A stretch of 64,000 nt of DNA, taken from contig NZ_CP139992.1 in NCBI RefSeq assembly GCF_034424155.1, forward strand, positions 1,380,012 through 1,444,011, given 5' to 3'. The notes under the pieces were generated by a model that searched no databases, was not told where the DNA came from, and saw nothing but the letters and a program-made list of their open reading frames with translations. Both the position numbers and the translations under genes were made by a program. This document shows positions 39,203 to 51,964 of the stretch, in pieces (within the stretch, counting starts at the first letter, position 1; every line of letters starts with the position of its first letter). Source of the stretch: Hafnia alvei. Its GTDB lineage: Bacteria; Pseudomonadota; Gammaproteobacteria; Enterobacterales; Enterobacteriaceae.

Positions 39203-40041
39203 TGTTGTTGTCTCGCGCTGCACCTAAAAGGGTTTTGCCCGGCTTTACCCTGAGTCTGGGCAGTAGCCTGCTGTATACCTGTTTAATTTTGTTGTTGCCG
39301 TTAAGCGCGCTGGTCATGCAGCTCGCGCAGATGACGTGGCAGCAGTATTGGGACGTGATCACCAACCCACAGGTGGTGGCCGCCTATAAAGTGACGTTGC
39401 TGGCGGCGGGTGTTGCCAGCGTATTCAACGCGATATTTGGCATGCTGATGGCGTGGATCCTAACTCGCTATGAGTTTCCTGGGAAAACCCTGTTGGATGG
39501 GCTGATGGATCTGCCGTTTGCTCTGCCAACGGCGGTAGCAGGGCTAACGCTGGCGGGGCTGTTTTCGACCACGGGCTGGTATGGGCAATGGCTGGCGATG
39601 ATAGATATCAAAGTCGCTTTCACGTGGCTTGGTATTGCCGTCGCGATGGCGTTTACCAGCATTCCGTTTGTGGTGCGTACCGTACAGCCCGTGCTGGAAG
39701 AACTCGGCCCTGAGTATGAAGAGGCCGCGCAGACGCTAGGCGCTTCACGCTGGCAGAGCTTCCGCAAAGTGGTGTTTCCCGAAGTCGCGCCTGCGCTGTT
39801 AGCGGGAACCGCGCTGTCGTTCACCCGTAGCCTCGGTGAGTTTGGCGCGGTGATTTTTATTGCGGGCAATATTGCATGGAAGACGGAAGTGACGTCGCTG
39901 ATGATTTTTATCCGTCTGCAAGAATTTGATTATCCAGCGGCGAGTGCGATTGCCTCGGTGATCTTGGCGGCATCGTTGCTGCTGTTGTTTAGCATTAACA
40001 CGTTGCAAAGCCGCTTCGGCAAACGTATTGGGGGGCATTAA
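39202..40041 (+). CDS. cysT: Sulfate/thiosulfate ABC transporter permease CysT
   Basis: A 279-residue permease (also called CysU) with six helices. Its EAA loop is EYEEAAQTLGASRWQSFRKVVFP, and MDLPFALPTAVAGLTLAGLF is the conserved family block. Pairs with CysW to form the channel. It overlaps cysP by one base and cysW by one base (TAATG at both junctions), indicating coupled translation. Confidence 0.95.
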   Translation: MLLSRAAPKRVLPGFTLSLGSSLLYTCLILLLPLSALVMQLAQMTWQQYWDVITNPQVVAAYKVTLLAAGVASVFNAIFGMLMAWILTRYEFPGKTLLDGLMDLPFALPTAVAGLTLAGLFSTTGWYGQWLAMIDIKVAFTWLGIAVAMAFTSIPFVVRTVQPVLEELGPEYEEAAQTLGASRWQSFRKVVFPEVAPALLAGTALSFTRSLGEFGAVIFIAGNIAWKTEVTSLMIFIRLQEFDYPAASAIASVILAASLLLLFSINTLQSRFGKRIGGH

Positions 40042-40919
40042 TGGCTGACTTATCTGCATGGCAAGGCAACAGCCAACAACTTCGCCCCAAGATCGACTGG
40101 CTGAAATGGTTTTTGATCGGCAGCGGCGTGCTGCTTTCGGTGCTGTTGTTGCTGGTGCCGATGATTTCGATTTTTGCTTTGGCGTTTTCTGAAGGCGCTG
40201 GCGTGGTGTGGAAGAACCTTAGCGATCCCGACATGCTGCATGCGATTTGGCTCACGGTGCTGGTGGCGTTGATTACGGTTCCGGTCAATCTGATGTTTGG
40301 TACGTTGCTGGCATGGCTGTGCACGCGCTTTGTGTTCCCCGGTCGCCAGCTGTTGCTGACGCTGATTGATATTCCTTTTGCGGTGTCGCCGGTGGTGGCA
40401 GGGCTGCTCTATCTGCTGTTTTACGGATCGAACGGCCCGTTGGGCGGTTGGTTGGATGCGCATGATATTCAACTGATGTTCTCGTGGCCGGGCATGGTGT
40501 TAGTTACGGTATTTGTGACCTGTCCGTTTGTGGTTCGCGAACTGGTGCCGGTGATGATGAGTCAAGGGAGTCACGAAGATGAAGCGGCGGTGCTGCTGGG
40601 TGCCTCTGGCTGGCAGATGTTTCGTCGCGTGACGCTGCCGAATATCCGTTGGGCGCTGTTATATGGCGTGGTGCTGACGAACGCGCGTGCGATTGGTGAA
40701 TTTGGCGCGGTGTCGGTGGTTTCCGGTTCGATACGGGGTGAAACTTACACGTTGCCGCTACAGGTTGAATTGCTGCATCAGGATTACAACACCGCCGGAG
40801 CGTTTACCGCCGCCGCGCTGTTGACGCTGATGGCGATTGTAACGTTGTTCTTGAAAAATATGCTGCAATGGCGCTTGAACCGACAGGTGGTTCACGCTGC
40901 GCGGGAGGACGTGAAATGA
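40041..40919 (+). CDS. cysW: Sulfate/thiosulfate ABC transporter permease CysW
   Basis: A 292-residue permease with an EAA loop at [23 protein letters not shown] and conserved [18 protein letters not shown] and [19 protein letters not shown]. Forms a heterodimer with CysT for inward transport of sulfate and thiosulfate. The ATG overlaps the cysT stop, and its own stop overlaps cysA by 4 nt (ATGA). Confidence 0.95.
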   Translation: MADLSAWQGNSQQLRPKIDWLKWFLIGSGVLLSVLLLLVPMISIFALAFSEGAGVVWKNLSDPDMLHAIWLTVLVALITVPVNLMFGTLLAWLCTRFVFPGRQLLLTLIDIPFAVSPVVAGLLYLLFYGSNGPLGGWLDAHDIQLMFSWPGMVLVTVFVTCPFVVRELVPVMMSQGSHEDEAAVLLGASGWQMFRRVTLPNIRWALLYGVVLTNARAIGEFGAVSVVSGSIRGETYTLPLQVELLHQDYNTAGAFTAAALLTLMAIVTLFLKNMLQWRLNRQVVHAAREDVK

Positions 40920-42010
40920 GCATTGAAATTAAACAGGTCAACAAATACTTTGGCCGCACCAAAGTTCTGAACGACATTTCTCTGACCATTCCGTCTGGCC
41001 AGATGGTGGCGCTGCTTGGCCCATCCGGATCGGGTAAAACCACGCTGTTGCGAATTATTGCCGGTTTAGAAGGGCAGAGCGGCGGTCAGCTCAGTTTTAA
41101 CGGTAATGACGTGAGTCGCCTGCATGCGCGCGATCGTCGCGTGGGTTTTGTCTTCCAGCATTACGCCCTGTTTCGCCATATGAGCGTGTTCGATAACGTG
41201 GCCTTTGGCTTAACGGTGCTGCCGCGTCGCGAGCGTCCATCAACGGCGGCGATTAAACAGAAAGTGGAACAGTTGCTAGAAATGGTTCAGCTTGCCCATC
41301 TGGCCGATCGTTTTCCTTCTCAGCTCTCCGGTGGACAAAAGCAGCGCGTTGCTCTGGCGCGCGCGCTGGCCGTTGAGCCTGAAATTTTACTGCTGGATGA
41401 ACCTTTTGGCGCGCTGGATGCACAGGTGCGTAAAGAGCTGCGCCGTTGGTTACGCCAGTTACATGAAGAGCTGAAATTCACCAGCGTGTTCGTGACTCAC
41501 GATCAGGAAGAAGCCATGGAAGTGGCGGATCAGATCGTGGTGATGAGCCAAGGGAATATCGAGCAAATTGGCTCGCCTGACGATGTGTGGCGTGAGCCTG
41601 CCAGCCGATTTGTGCTGGAGTTCTTGGGCGAAGTGAATAAAGTCGGTGGCGAAATTCGTGGCTCGCAGATTTACATCGGTGAGCATCATTGGCCTTTGGC
41701 ATTCTCGCCGTTGCATCAAGGCAAGGTTGATATGTTCCTGCGTCCGTGGGAAATGGAGGTCAGCTTGCAGGCTAATGCGCGCTGTCCGTTGCCCGTTCAG
41801 GTCTTGGAAGTGAGCCCACGCGGACACTATTGGCAGCTTACCGTGCAGCCGCAGGGTTGGCATCCTGAGCCTATCAGCGTGGTGATGCTTGAAGGCAATG
41901 GTACACAGGCTCCTAAACGCGGCGGTCGATATTTTGTGGGTGGTCTGAATGCGCGCTTGTATGCGGGCGATACGCCCTTGCAGCCGGTAGCACTGGCTAA
42001 AAGTGCTTAG
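40916..42010 (+). CDS. cysA: Sulfate/thiosulfate ABC transporter ATPase CysA
   Basis: A 364-residue ATPase: Walker [10 protein letters not shown], signature [15 protein letters not shown], Walker [13 protein letters not shown] and switch VTHDQEEA, then a TOBE-like C-terminal domain with [10 protein letters not shown]. It powers CysTW. The ATG at 40916 is chosen for the start [24 protein letters not shown] upstream and the 4-nt overlap with cysW; a longer frame lies inside cysW. A 115-bp gap separates it from cysM. Confidence 0.96.
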   Translation: MSIEIKQVNKYFGRTKVLNDISLTIPSGQMVALLGPSGSGKTTLLRIIAGLEGQSGGQLSFNGNDVSRLHARDRRVGFVFQHYALFRHMSVFDNVAFGLTVLPRRERPSTAAIKQKVEQLLEMVQLAHLADRFPSQLSGGQKQRVALARALAVEPEILLLDEPFGALDAQVRKELRRWLRQLHEELKFTSVFVTHDQEEAMEVADQIVVMSQGNIEQIGSPDDVWREPASRFVLEFLGEVNKVGGEIRGSQIYIGEHHWPLAFSPLHQGKVDMFLRPWEMEVSLQANARCPLPVQVLEVSPRGHYWQLTVQPQGWHPEPISVVMLEGNGTQAPKRGGRYFVGGLNARLYAGDTPLQPVALAKSA

Positions 42011-42125
42011 ACCCTTTCCCCGTCTTTTGCTTCGAAGGGCGGGGATTTAGATTGTGCCTCTTCAACATCTCCGCTTTTGCATTACACTAAACTTCTCATC
42101 TTTTTGTCTAAATAGGTAACCGCTC

Positions 42126-43010
42126 GTGAGTTCTCTGGAATCTTGTATTGGAAACACGCCTTTAGTGCAGCTGCAGCGCATGGCTGCGGGCACGGGGAGT
42201 GAGGTCTGGGTCAAACTGGAAGGGAATAATCCGGCTGGCTCGGTTAAGGATCGCGCAGCGCTGTCGATGATTCAGCAGGCTGAACTGCGTGGCGAGATTA
42301 AACCAGGTGATACCCTGATTGAGGCAACCAGCGGCAATACCGGTATTGCATTAGCGATGATCGCGGCGCTGAAAGGTTACCGCATGAAATTACTGATGCC
42401 GGAAAATATGAGCCAAGAGCGTCAGGCTTCCATGCGTGCATACGGTGCCGAGCTGATTTTAGTCAGCCGTGAACAGGGCATTGAGGGCGCTCGCGATCTC
42501 GCACAGCAAATGGCCGACCGTGGTGAAGGGATGATCCTCGATCAGTTTAATAATGCGGATAACCCGTTGGCGCATTTCACCACCACCGGGCCGGAGATTT
42601 GGCAACAGACGCAGGGTAAGGTGACGCATTTTGTATCGAGTATGGGCACCACGGGCACGATTACCGGCGTTGGCCGTTTCTTAAAGCAGCAGAGTGATAC
42701 GGTAAAGATTGTCGGTCTACAGCCCTCTGAAGGCTCAAGCATTCCGGGGATCCGCCGTTGGCCGCAGGAATATTTGCCGGGAATTTATCGCCCAGAACTG
42801 GTGGATGAGGTAATGGATATGTCACAACAGTTGGCAGAAGAAACCATGAAACGCTTGGCGCGTGAAGAAGGGCTGTTCTGCGGCGTGAGTTCCGGTGGTG
42901 CTGTTGCTGGGGCGCTGCGCGTAGCGCAGGAGAATCCGGGGAGCACAGTGGTGGCGATAATATGTGACCGGGGCGATCGCTATTTATCGACCGGCGTGTT
43001 CAACGAATGA
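42126..43010 (+). CDS. cysM: Cysteine synthase B (O-acetylserine sulfhydrylase B) CysM
   Basis: A pyridoxal-phosphate enzyme that uses thiosulfate or sulfide with O-acetylserine to make S-sulfocysteine or cysteine. The PLP lysine is in AGSVKDRAAL (about residue 41), the substrate loop in [11 protein letters not shown] and the phosphate loop in GTTGTITGVGRF. It has 294 residues and a GTG start at 42126, where the first residues (SSLESCIGNTPLV) align with E. coli CysM. It ends cysPTWAM as in E. coli and converges on crr. The E. coli genes between crr and cysM (pdxK, yfeK) are absent. Confidence 0.95.
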   Translation: MSSLESCIGNTPLVQLQRMAAGTGSEVWVKLEGNNPAGSVKDRAALSMIQQAELRGEIKPGDTLIEATSGNTGIALAMIAALKGYRMKLLMPENMSQERQASMRAYGAELILVSREQGIEGARDLAQQMADRGEGMILDQFNNADNPLAHFTTTGPEIWQQTQGKVTHFVSSMGTTGTITGVGRFLKQQSDTVKIVGLQPSEGSSIPGIRRWPQEYLPGIYRPELVDEVMDMSQQLAEETMKRLAREEGLFCGVSSGGAVAGALRVAQENPGSTVVAIICDRGDRYLSTGVFNE

Positions 43011-43070
43011 GATTCGTTGAATAGCTTGTATCGTTTGCGGGCGAAGGTTAAATCTCCGCGCGCAGCCAAT

Positions 43071-43099
43071 AAAAAACGGAGCCTTAGGCTCCGTTTTTT
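43071..43099. terminator. Bidirectional terminator between cysM and crr
   Basis: ACGGAGCC (43076-43083) and GGCTCCGT (43087-43094) with a 3-nt loop, flanked by AAAAAA and TTTTTT, so both convergent genes can end here. Confidence 0.9.
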
Positions 43100-43113
43100 C
43101 ATGCTAAATCACA

Positions 43114-43623
43114 TTATTTTTTAATGCGAATAACTGGGGTTTCGCCAACAACGACGGTACCAGAAAGCTTAGTCAGCTCTTTGATTTCGTCCATGTTAGA
43201 GATAACAACCGGAGTCAGGGTAGACTTGGCTTTTTCTTCCAGCAGCGCCAGATCGAACTCGATCACAACGTCGCCTTTCTTAACACGCTGGCCTTCTTCA
43301 GCGATGCGTTTGAAGCCTTCGCCTTTCAGTTCAACGGTGTCGATACCAAAGTGAACAAACAGCTCAATGCCACTGTCTGACTCGATTGAGAATGCATGGT
43401 TTGTTTCAAAGATTTTGCCAATGGTTCCATCAACGGGAGCAACCATTTTGTTGCCTGTTGGTTTGATAGCGATGCCATCACCAACGATCTTCTCTGCAAA
43501 TACAACGTCCGGCACATCTTCAATGTTGACAATTTCACCAGACAACGGAGCAAAAATTTCAATGCTGCTCGTGTCTTTCTTGTCGTCTGAAACCAGAGAT
43601 TTCAGTTTATCAAACAAACCCAT
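43114..43623 (-). CDS. crr: Glucose-specific PTS enzyme IIA (EIIA-Glc)
   Basis: A 169-residue cytosolic phosphocarrier, identical in length to E. coli Crr. It passes phosphate from HPr to EIIBC-Glc, activates adenylate cyclase and inhibits non-PTS permeases. Active-site histidines lie in TNHAFSIES (His76 region) and ELFVHFGID (phosphorylated His91 region). Last gene of ptsH-ptsI-crr, 46 bp after ptsI. Confidence 0.97.
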   Translation of the reverse strand: MGLFDKLKSLVSDDKKDTSSIEIFAPLSGEIVNIEDVPDVVFAEKIVGDGIAIKPTGNKMVAPVDGTIGKIFETNHAFSIESDSGIELFVHFGIDTVELKGEGFKRIAEEGQRVKKGDVVIEFDLALLEEKAKSTLTPVVISNMDEIKELTKLSGTVVVGETPVIRIKK

Positions 43624-43669
43624 GATCTTCTCCTAAGCAAGTAATGTTGGGCGGCGCCCAGCGCATGAA

Positions 43670-45397
43670 TTAGCAGATAGTTTTTTCTTCAATGAACTTG
43701 TTGACCACGTTCATTAAATCTTCTGCTGTTGGCTGGTTCAGAGCTTCATCTGCCAGTGCCTTCACATCTTCAAAATTCGAATTACGAATGATTTTTTTGA
43801 TGCGAGGGATAGAGATAGAACTCATGCTGAACTCATCCAGCCCCATGCCCAAAAGAAGCAGTGTAGCACGTTCATCACCAGCAAGCTCGCCGCACATACC
43901 GGTCCACTTACCTTCCGCGTGAGACGCGTCGATGACCTGTTTGATTAGGGTCAACACTGACGGAGACATAGGGTTGTAGAGATGAGAAATCAGCTCGTTT
44001 CCGCGATCTACCGCTAGAGTATACTGGGTTAAGTCATTTGTCCCAATACTAAAGAAGTCAACTTCCTTCGCTAAATGACGTGCGATGGTTGCCGCTGCTG
44101 GAGTTTCAACCATAACGCCGACTTCGATGGTTTCGTCGAAGGCTTTACCTTCTTCGCGCAGCTGGGTTTTCAGCATTTCCAACTCAGCTTTCAGCTCACG
44201 CACTTCCTCAACGGAAATAACCATTGGGAACATGATGCGCAGTTTGCCGAATGCAGAAGCACGCAGGATAGCGCGCAACTGAGCATGCAGGATCTCTTTA
44301 CGATCTAAACAGATACGAATTGCACGCCAGCCCAGGAATGGGTTTTCTTCTTTTGGCAGATCCATGTACGGCAGATCTTTGTCGCCGCCGATGTCCATCG
44401 TACGCACGATGACGGCCTGAGAACCCATACCTTCAGCTACAGCTTTATAAGCTTGGAACTGTTCTTCTTCTGTTGGGAACGCATCGCGATCCATGAATAG
44501 GAATTCAGTACGGTATAAACCAACGCCTTCAGCGCCGTTACGTTCAGCACCGGCGATATCGCGCACGGTACCGATGTTGGCACAGACTTCAACCTGATGT
44601 CCGTCCAGCGTGATAGCTGGCAGATCTTTCAGTTTCACCAGTTCGTTCTTTTCAGACACATACTGGTTCTGTACCGCTTTCAATTCTTCAACGATTTCTG
44701 CCGTCGGGTTGACGTAGATTTTGTTGTTAACGGCGTCGAGGATCAGGAAATCGCCGTTTTTGACTTGTTTGGTCACGTCAGAGGTGCCCACAATCGCTGG
44801 CAGTTCCAGAGAACGCGCCATGATAGAGGTGTGGGAAGTACGGCCGCCCAGATCGGTGATGAAGCCGAGAACCTTGTTCAGATTCAGCTGTGCGGTTTCT
44901 GACGGAGTCAGGTCGGTGGCAACCAGAATAACTTCGTCCTGAATTGCGCTTAAATCAACAATGGTCATGCCGAGAATGTTCATCAGCAGACGTTTACCGA
45001 TGTCACGTACGTCAGCCGCGCGCTCTTTCAGATATTCGTCGTCCAGCTCTTCCAGAGCCTTCGCTTGACCTTCGACAACTTCGTGAGCCGCAGCGTCTGC
45101 GGTCATTTTGCTGTCTTTAATGAGGGCTATGATTTCCTGCTCAAGCTCTTCGTCTTCCAACAACATGATGTGGCCTTCGAAGATGGCGGCTTTCTCTTCG
45201 CCAAAGGTCTCGCTTGCTTTCACTCTGATGGCTTCAAGCTGTACAGATGCTTTATCACGACCAGATTTAAAACGAGCGATCTCTTGCTCCACTTCTTCAG
45301 CAGCGATTTTTTTCCGGTTGATGATAATCTCATCTTCTTTCAGTAAGAGTGCCTTACCAAAAGCAATGCCCGGCGATACTAAGATACCTGAAATCAT
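43670..45397 (-). CDS. ptsI: PTS enzyme I
   Basis: A 575-residue phosphoenolpyruvate-protein phosphotransferase that starts the PTS cascade. Phosphorylated histidine in [18 protein letters not shown] (His189 region); PEP-binding residues in EFLFMDRD and [16 protein letters not shown]; catalytic Cys in GMCGELAGD. Same length as E. coli PtsI. It lies 50 bp downstream of ptsH and upstream of crr. Confidence 0.97.
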   Translation of the reverse strand: MISGILVSPGIAFGKALLLKEDEIIINRKKIAAEEVEQEIARFKSGRDKASVQLEAIRVKASETFGEEKAAIFEGHIMLLEDEELEQEIIALIKDSKMTADAAAHEVVEGQAKALEELDDEYLKERAADVRDIGKRLLMNILGMTIVDLSAIQDEVILVATDLTPSETAQLNLNKVLGFITDLGGRTSHTSIMARSLELPAIVGTSDVTKQVKNGDFLILDAVNNKIYVNPTAEIVEELKAVQNQYVSEKNELVKLKDLPAITLDGHQVEVCANIGTVRDIAGAERNGAEGVGLYRTEFLFMDRDAFPTEEEQFQAYKAVAEGMGSQAVIVRTMDIGGDKDLPYMDLPKEENPFLGWRAIRICLDRKEILHAQLRAILRASAFGKLRIMFPMVISVEEVRELKAELEMLKTQLREEGKAFDETIEVGVMVETPAAATIARHLAKEVDFFSIGTNDLTQYTLAVDRGNELISHLYNPMSPSVLTLIKQVIDASHAEGKWTGMCGELAGDERATLLLLGMGLDEFSMSSISIPRIKKIIRNSNFEDVKALADEALNQPTAEDLMNVVNKFIEEKTIC

Positions 45398-45447
45398 AAC
45401 CCTACCTTACTGTTGACTGGTTAAACTAAACGGATTGGACTTGAGGA

Positions 45448-45705
45448 TTACTCAAGTTCTGCCATCAGTTTTACCAAATGTTCAACGGCTTTCTGCTCAT
45501 CTTCACCTTCAGCGGCGATAGTCACTACGGTGCCTTGGGTCAGACCCAGAGTCTGCAGTTTAAACAGGCTCTTAGCGCTTGCGCTTTTACCGTTAGAGGT
45601 CACGGTGATGTCAGAAGTGAAGCCTTTTGCTTCTTTAACGAACTGAGCAGCAGGGCGGGTGTGCAGACCATTCGGAGCGGTAATCGTAACTTCTTGCTGG
45701 AACAT
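45448..45705 (-). CDS. ptsH: PTS phosphocarrier protein HPr
   Basis: An 85-residue HPr, nearly identical to E. coli. His15 in [10 protein letters not shown] is phosphorylated by enzyme I, and Ser46 is in [18 protein letters not shown] at 45705 is chosen to give the true start MFQQEVTI with GGGGAA upstream; an in-frame TTG four codons earlier is unlikely. First gene of the pts operon. Confidence 0.97.
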   Translation of the reverse strand: MFQQEVTITAPNGLHTRPAAQFVKEAKGFTSDITVTSNGKSASAKSLFKLQTLGLTQGTVVTIAAEGEDEQKAVEHLVKLMAELE

Positions 45706-46042
45706 AGGTTTCCCCAACTATTTTTGAATTAATGTTGTGGGGCTAAAGTTTAGCTTAAATACTGAACTTCAGCCTGTTTTCAGTTAGCGCCTAACTCGTG
45801 GAGCAGTAGCAGCCTGAGCGTTGTAGAAAATGTGTTCAAGATAGAAACTATCGTGAATACGTTCGCTAATAACATCCGTATTATGCCGCTATCGTGATGC
45901 TCAGGACAAATCAGTAAATCGATTCAGCTGACTTGACGCAACACTCCGCTTTATTTCGCGCTTCAAAATAATTGCTTGGTTAAATACTAGACCCGGGCAG
46001 GAAAAGCAAGTTTGGGCAGGTAAAAACTTTGAACTGCGCCAC
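45706..46042. other. pts operon leader and promoter region
   Basis: A 337-bp gene-free stretch between ptsH and the cysK terminator. In E. coli this region holds several ptsH promoters with CRP and Mlc sites. I see no open frame worth calling and could not place the individual sites with confidence. Confidence 0.4.
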
Positions 46043-46070
46043 AAAAAAGCACCCATTTGGGTGCTTTTTT
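46043..46070 (-). terminator. cysK terminator
   Basis: AAAAAAGCACCC, ATTT loop, GGGTGCTTTTTT: a perfect 12-bp stem including A/T tails, 22 nt past the cysK stop. Symmetric, so it could also work rightward. Confidence 0.9.
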
Positions 46071-46091
46071 AGCATGATTAGAACATCAGCA

Positions 46092-47060
46092 TCACTGTTG
46101 CAATTCTTGTTCTGTGAACAGATCTGCGAACAATGCCGTGCTTAAATAGCGTTCACCCGAGGAAGGCAGAATAACCACAATTGTTTTGTCAGTAAAGTCT
46201 GGATCGTTAGCAAGTTTTTCCGCTGCAACAACTGCCGCACCCGAAGATATTCCGGCCAAGATGCCTTCTTCTTCCATCAGACGGCGAGCCATCGCAATGG
46301 CTTCGTCGTTGCCAACCAGCGCCACGCGGTCAACCAGATTTAAATCGAGGTTTTCAGGAATGAAGCCAGCGCCGATACCTTGAATTTTATGCGGGCCTGG
46401 TTTGATTTCTTCTCCGGCCAGCGCCTGAGTGATAACCGGTGAACTTTCAGGTTCAACGGCAACGGTGATGACTTTTTTGCCTTTGGTGTTTTTCAGGTAA
46501 CGGCTGGTGCCGGTTAGAGTACCGCCGGTACCGACGCCAGAAATCAGCACGTCGACTTGACCATCGGTGTCTTCCCAAATCTCTGGGCCGGTGGTTTTTT
46601 CATGAATTTCTGGGTTAGCGGGGTTGCTAAACTGCTGGAGCAGAACGAAACGTTTTGGATCGCTCGCCACAATTTCTTCGGCTTTAGCAATGGCGCCTTT
46701 CATGCCTTTGGCACCTTCGGTCAGTACCAGATTCGCGCCTAAGGCCTTGAGGAGTTTACGGCGTTCAAGGCTCATGGTTTCTGGCATGGTGAGCGTCAGC
46801 TTGTAACCACGCGCGGCGGCCACAAAGGCCAATGCAATACCGGTGTTACCGCTGGTTGGTTCAACCAGCTCAATGCCCGGTTTTAAAATGCCGCGTTTTT
46901 CGGCATCCCAGATCATATTGGCGCCGATGCGGTCTTTGACGCTAAAACTTGGGTTACGAGATTCCACTTTCGCCAAAATACGACCATTGCCGATACGATT
47001 CAGACGAACAAGCGGCGAATGACCGATTGTCAGGGAGTTGTCTTCAAAAATCTTGCTCAT
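46092..47060 (-). CDS. cysK: Cysteine synthase A (O-acetylserine sulfhydrylase A) CysK
   Basis: Makes cysteine from O-acetylserine and sulfide with pyridoxal phosphate; 322 residues. PLP lysine in [11 protein letters not shown] (about residue 42), [11 protein letters not shown] loop, [15 protein letters not shown] phosphate loop. ATG at 47060 has AAAGGACG upstream and gives the standard start [13 protein letters not shown]; a longer frame adds 12 residues. Flanked by ptsH and cysZ, the E. coli order. Confidence 0.96.
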   Translation of the reverse strand: MSKIFEDNSLTIGHSPLVRLNRIGNGRILAKVESRNPSFSVKDRIGANMIWDAEKRGILKPGIELVEPTSGNTGIALAFVAAARGYKLTLTMPETMSLERRKLLKALGANLVLTEGAKGMKGAIAKAEEIVASDPKRFVLLQQFSNPANPEIHEKTTGPEIWEDTDGQVDVLISGVGTGGTLTGTSRYLKNTKGKKVITVAVEPESSPVITQALAGEEIKPGPHKIQGIGAGFIPENLDLNLVDRVALVGNDEAIAMARRLMEEEGILAGISSGAAVVAAEKLANDPDFTDKTIVVILPSSGERYLSTALFADLFTEQELQQ

Positions 47061-47250
47061 AGCACGTCCTTTAACTCTATGAAATACAGGGAACATTAAT
47101 TGAGCATACGCGAATACAACCCGTTGGGAAGTAAAGAAATCATATATGCTTATTTCAATATGCGATTAGGTTTCATGAAGCGGAAGTTTAGCTGAGACAG
47201 GAATCGAGCAGAGCAGCCGGAGCTGCTCTTGGAAGGAGTACGGGGGAGGG

Positions 47251-48036
47251 TTACGGCTGAATGCGAGAATACTCTGCGCGGTAACGATCAACCCACATGG
47301 CAGTCGCGCCACAAACGGCAACCGGCATGATCACCAGATTTAAAATCGGGATCATGGTAAACAGGCTGGTCAATGCGCCAAACTGTAGGTTATCGACTTT
47401 ATTGCGGCGCAGGGCGTCGCGCATGTCTGGGAAACTCACCTTGTGGTTATCAAACGGATAATCACAGTACTGAATAGACATCATCCATGCGCTGAACAGG
47501 AACCACAGCACAGGCGCAACGGTTTGTCCCACGCCCGGAATAAAATACAAAATCAGCAAGACGATGGCGCGTGGCAGATAGTAGGCCAGCTTTTTCCATT
47601 CACGCGCCATAATTCTCGGCACGTCTTTGACCACGCTCCAAATACCCATATCCGGCAGCGGTTTACCGGTTAATACGCCTTCTAACTGCTCAGCCAGCAG
47701 GCCGTTAAACGGCGCGGCTATCCAGTTGGCTATGGTGCTGAATAAATAACTGAAGACCAAAACGATCGAAATAACGGCCAGCGGCCAGAGTAAATAACTG
47801 AGCCACTGTAGCCAGTCTGGGACGTGACTCATTAAACTTGGGATCCAAGCGCCTAGCTGATTGAATAGCCACCAGAACGCTAAGCCCATTAAAACGATGT
47901 TCACCAACAATGGCATAACCACATAACGTTTAATTCCCGGCAGGCGAACTAAACGCCAACCTTCAGAAAAGTAGTGAACGCCATTGGTTTTTGTTGGGAT
48001 ATTTCTTTCATTTGACCCGATAGGGGTGTTTTTCAT
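47251..48036 (-). CDS. cysZ: Sulfate transporter CysZ
   Basis: A 261-residue inner-membrane sulfate permease with at least four strong hydrophobic segments. Family motifs: [70 protein letters not shown] (in parts). It brings in sulfate for cysteine synthesis. ATG at 48036 has AAGAGCAG upstream. Divergent from zipA across 231 bp with no gene. Confidence 0.94.
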   Translation of the reverse strand: MKNTPIGSNERNIPTKTNGVHYFSEGWRLVRLPGIKRYVVMPLLVNIVLMGLAFWWLFNQLGAWIPSLMSHVPDWLQWLSYLLWPLAVISIVLVFSYLFSTIANWIAAPFNGLLAEQLEGVLTGKPLPDMGIWSVVKDVPRIMAREWKKLAYYLPRAIVLLILYFIPGVGQTVAPVLWFLFSAWMMSIQYCDYPFDNHKVSFPDMRDALRRNKVDNLQFGALTSLFTMIPILNLVIMPVAVCGATAMWVDRYRAEYSRIQP

Positions 48037-48267
48037 AACTGCTCTTTTAACTGTGTTAGTTATAATAAAAAAAATCTCAGCTATCATAACTATGAGTTAA
48101 ATCGCTTTCCAGTTCAGAATCGACCGAAAAATCAGCAAAAAAGTGCGAAAAGTCATCTTTCTTAAGGTAAATTTCAGTCCAGACTTGCACTTGTACCGAC
48201 AGCCAAATAGAGTTATGCGTTAAGGGTTTGCCATTATGGCAATAGTATTAAAACAACAGAGATTGCG

Positions 48268-49287
48268 ATGATGCAGGATTTGCGTCTGATATTAATTGTT
48301 GTTGGTGCGGTCGCCATTATAGCGTTGTTACTGCACGGCTTGTGGACCAGTCGTAAAGAACGTTCTTCGCTATTTCGCGATCGTCCAGCAAAAAAAACAA
48401 AGAAACAGCGTGACGAACAGCCTCTGGCTGATCTAGATGAAGGCGTGGGCGAAGTTCGGGTGCAGCGTTCTAGCAACCCGGTACAGAAACCTGTTGAGCC
48501 AGCATTTGGGCAGTTCAGCGCGTCACAGGATGAACGTCCGGATCCATTGGATACGGCTCGTGCACCTTCACGCCCTGCAGCGCAACCAAGCTCTGTCGTT
48601 CCAGAACAGCGTGAACATAGCGATCCGTTACTGGGTGATGCCTTGTTCGGTGACGATGATGAAGATGATTACCGTCGTCCGAGTAAGCCGGTTCGCCATT
48701 CTCAGCCTGCTGAGCCTGTTATTCAGCCGAAGCAGCAGCCCGCTCATTACGCTGAAGAAGAAAATGAGCCTGAAGCTCCTCACGTAACATCTTCTTATGA
48801 TGATGAATACGAGGAAGAAGCGCCGCAGGCTGTACCTGACGTTGCGCCTGAGCCTGAGAAAATTACCGAAACGGTGTTAGTGCTGCATGTTGCTGCGCAT
48901 CACGGCAGCGTGATTGGCGGTGAAGTGCTGCTGCAAAGCGTTTTGCAGTCAGGCTTCCAGTTCGGTGCGATGAATATTTTCCATCGTCATCTGAACCCAG
49001 CGGGCAGTGGCCCTGTGCTATTTAGCATGGCGAATATGGTTAAGCCGGGTAACTTCGATCCTGACAATATGTCTGATTTCACCACGCCGGGGATCTCCTT
49101 CTTTATGATGGTGCCTTCTTATGGCGATGCGAATCAGAACTTTAAGTTGATGCTGCAATCTGCTCAGCGAATCGCTGATGATGTTGGTGGTGTGGTGCTG
49201 GATGATGAGCGCCGTATGATGACGCCACAGAAGCTAGAGATTTACAAAGCGCGTATTCGTGAAGTTTTGGATAACACCGCGAAATAG
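48268..49287 (+). CDS. zipA: Cell division protein ZipA
   Basis: An essential division protein that tethers FtsZ rings to the membrane. N-terminal transmembrane anchor ([21 protein letters not shown]), a basic patch ([20 protein letters not shown]), a long acidic and Pro/Gln-rich linker (about 60-205), and the C-terminal FtsZ-binding domain from [18 protein letters not shown] to the end. Length 339, similar to E. coli. Order cysZ-zipA-ligA is conserved. Confidence 0.95.
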   Translation: MMQDLRLILIVVGAVAIIALLLHGLWTSRKERSSLFRDRPAKKTKKQRDEQPLADLDEGVGEVRVQRSSNPVQKPVEPAFGQFSASQDERPDPLDTARAPSRPAAQPSSVVPEQREHSDPLLGDALFGDDDEDDYRRPSKPVRHSQPAEPVIQPKQQPAHYAEEENEPEAPHVTSSYDDEYEEEAPQAVPDVAPEPEKITETVLVLHVAAHHGSVIGGEVLLQSVLQSGFQFGAMNIFHRHLNPAGSGPVLFSMANMVKPGNFDPDNMSDFTTPGISFFMMVPSYGDANQNFKLMLQSAQRIADDVGGVVLDDERRMMTPQKLEIYKARIREVLDNTAK

Positions 49288-49311
49288 CGCAACGGCGATA
49301 GAATCGAATAA

Positions 49312-51402
<2,091 letters not shown>

Positions 51403-51468
51403 GCGTATTCGCTGCGATAGCGTTCAATGACAACAGCGCGATCGGCTCCTCTCAATCGAGGTGAGCTA

Positions 51469-51708
51469 GTGACGGACAGAAATGTAATGGAAAAAGAAAA
51501 CCTGATTGAAATTGCCAATATGGTGATGCCGTTTGGCAAGTACAAAGGTCGCGTGTTGATTGATTTACCGGAAGAGTATCTTTTGTGGTTCGCCCGCAAG
51601 GATGAGTTCCCGCAGGGAAAACTGGGTGAGCTGATGCAGATCACCCTCGCCATCAAAATTGAAGGTCTTGAAGGCTTAGTTAAGCCGCTCAAGTGTCAAC
51701 GTAGTTAA
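51469..51708 (+). CDS. ypeB: DUF3820 family protein YpeB
   Basis: A small cytosolic protein of about 79 residues with the DUF3820 pattern VMPFGKYKGRVLIDLPEEYLLWF. Function unknown. It follows ligA, as ypeB does in E. coli. Start choice: GTG at 51469 has GAGGTGA 5-6 nt upstream; ATG at 51487 fits the family core but has no ribosome site; ATG at 51427 would add 14 residues. Downstream lies a long structured repeat. Confidence 0.8.
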   Translation: MTDRNVMEKENLIEIANMVMPFGKYKGRVLIDLPEEYLLWFARKDEFPQGKLGELMQITLAIKIEGLEGLVKPLKCQRS

Positions 51709-51720
51709 ATGCAGCGGCGA

Positions 51721-51958
51721 TAAGGGCAGTAAAATACTGTAATACGCTTGTTTAAGATATCGAGATACACGGGTCTACCACACCGCGGGGCGGTTATGGA
51801 ACACATCCGTGTGTTCCACCCTAAGGGTCAACGCTGAAGCGTTGTTCAACTTTGCTCCAGGCAAAGTAGTCGGCGGCTTACGCCGCTACGACCCCATCGG
51901 TGTGCTCCCCCTAAAATCGAGCTTAAGTAAATTGTATTAAGTAAGATACTGCCCTTAT
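51721..51958. repeat. Dispersed palindromic repeat, long copy with nested hairpins
   Basis: Same core as at 36921-37027: TCGAGATACACGGGTCTACC, CACACCGCGGGGC, the GCGGC-TTAC-GCCGC hairpin, CCCCATCGGTGTGCTCCCC and AAAATCGAGC. About 80 bp are inserted in the middle (51791-51870), carrying three perfect small hairpins: GGAACACA-TCCG-TGTGTTCC, AACGC-TGAA-GCGTT and CTTTGC-TCCAG-GCAAAG. The outermost ends TAAGGGCAGTA (51721-51731) and TACTGCCCTTA (51948-51958) are perfect inverted 11-mers. It fills the gap between convergent ypeB and pgaD and may also end their transcripts. Confidence 0.82.
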
Positions 51959-51964
51959 GTTTAT

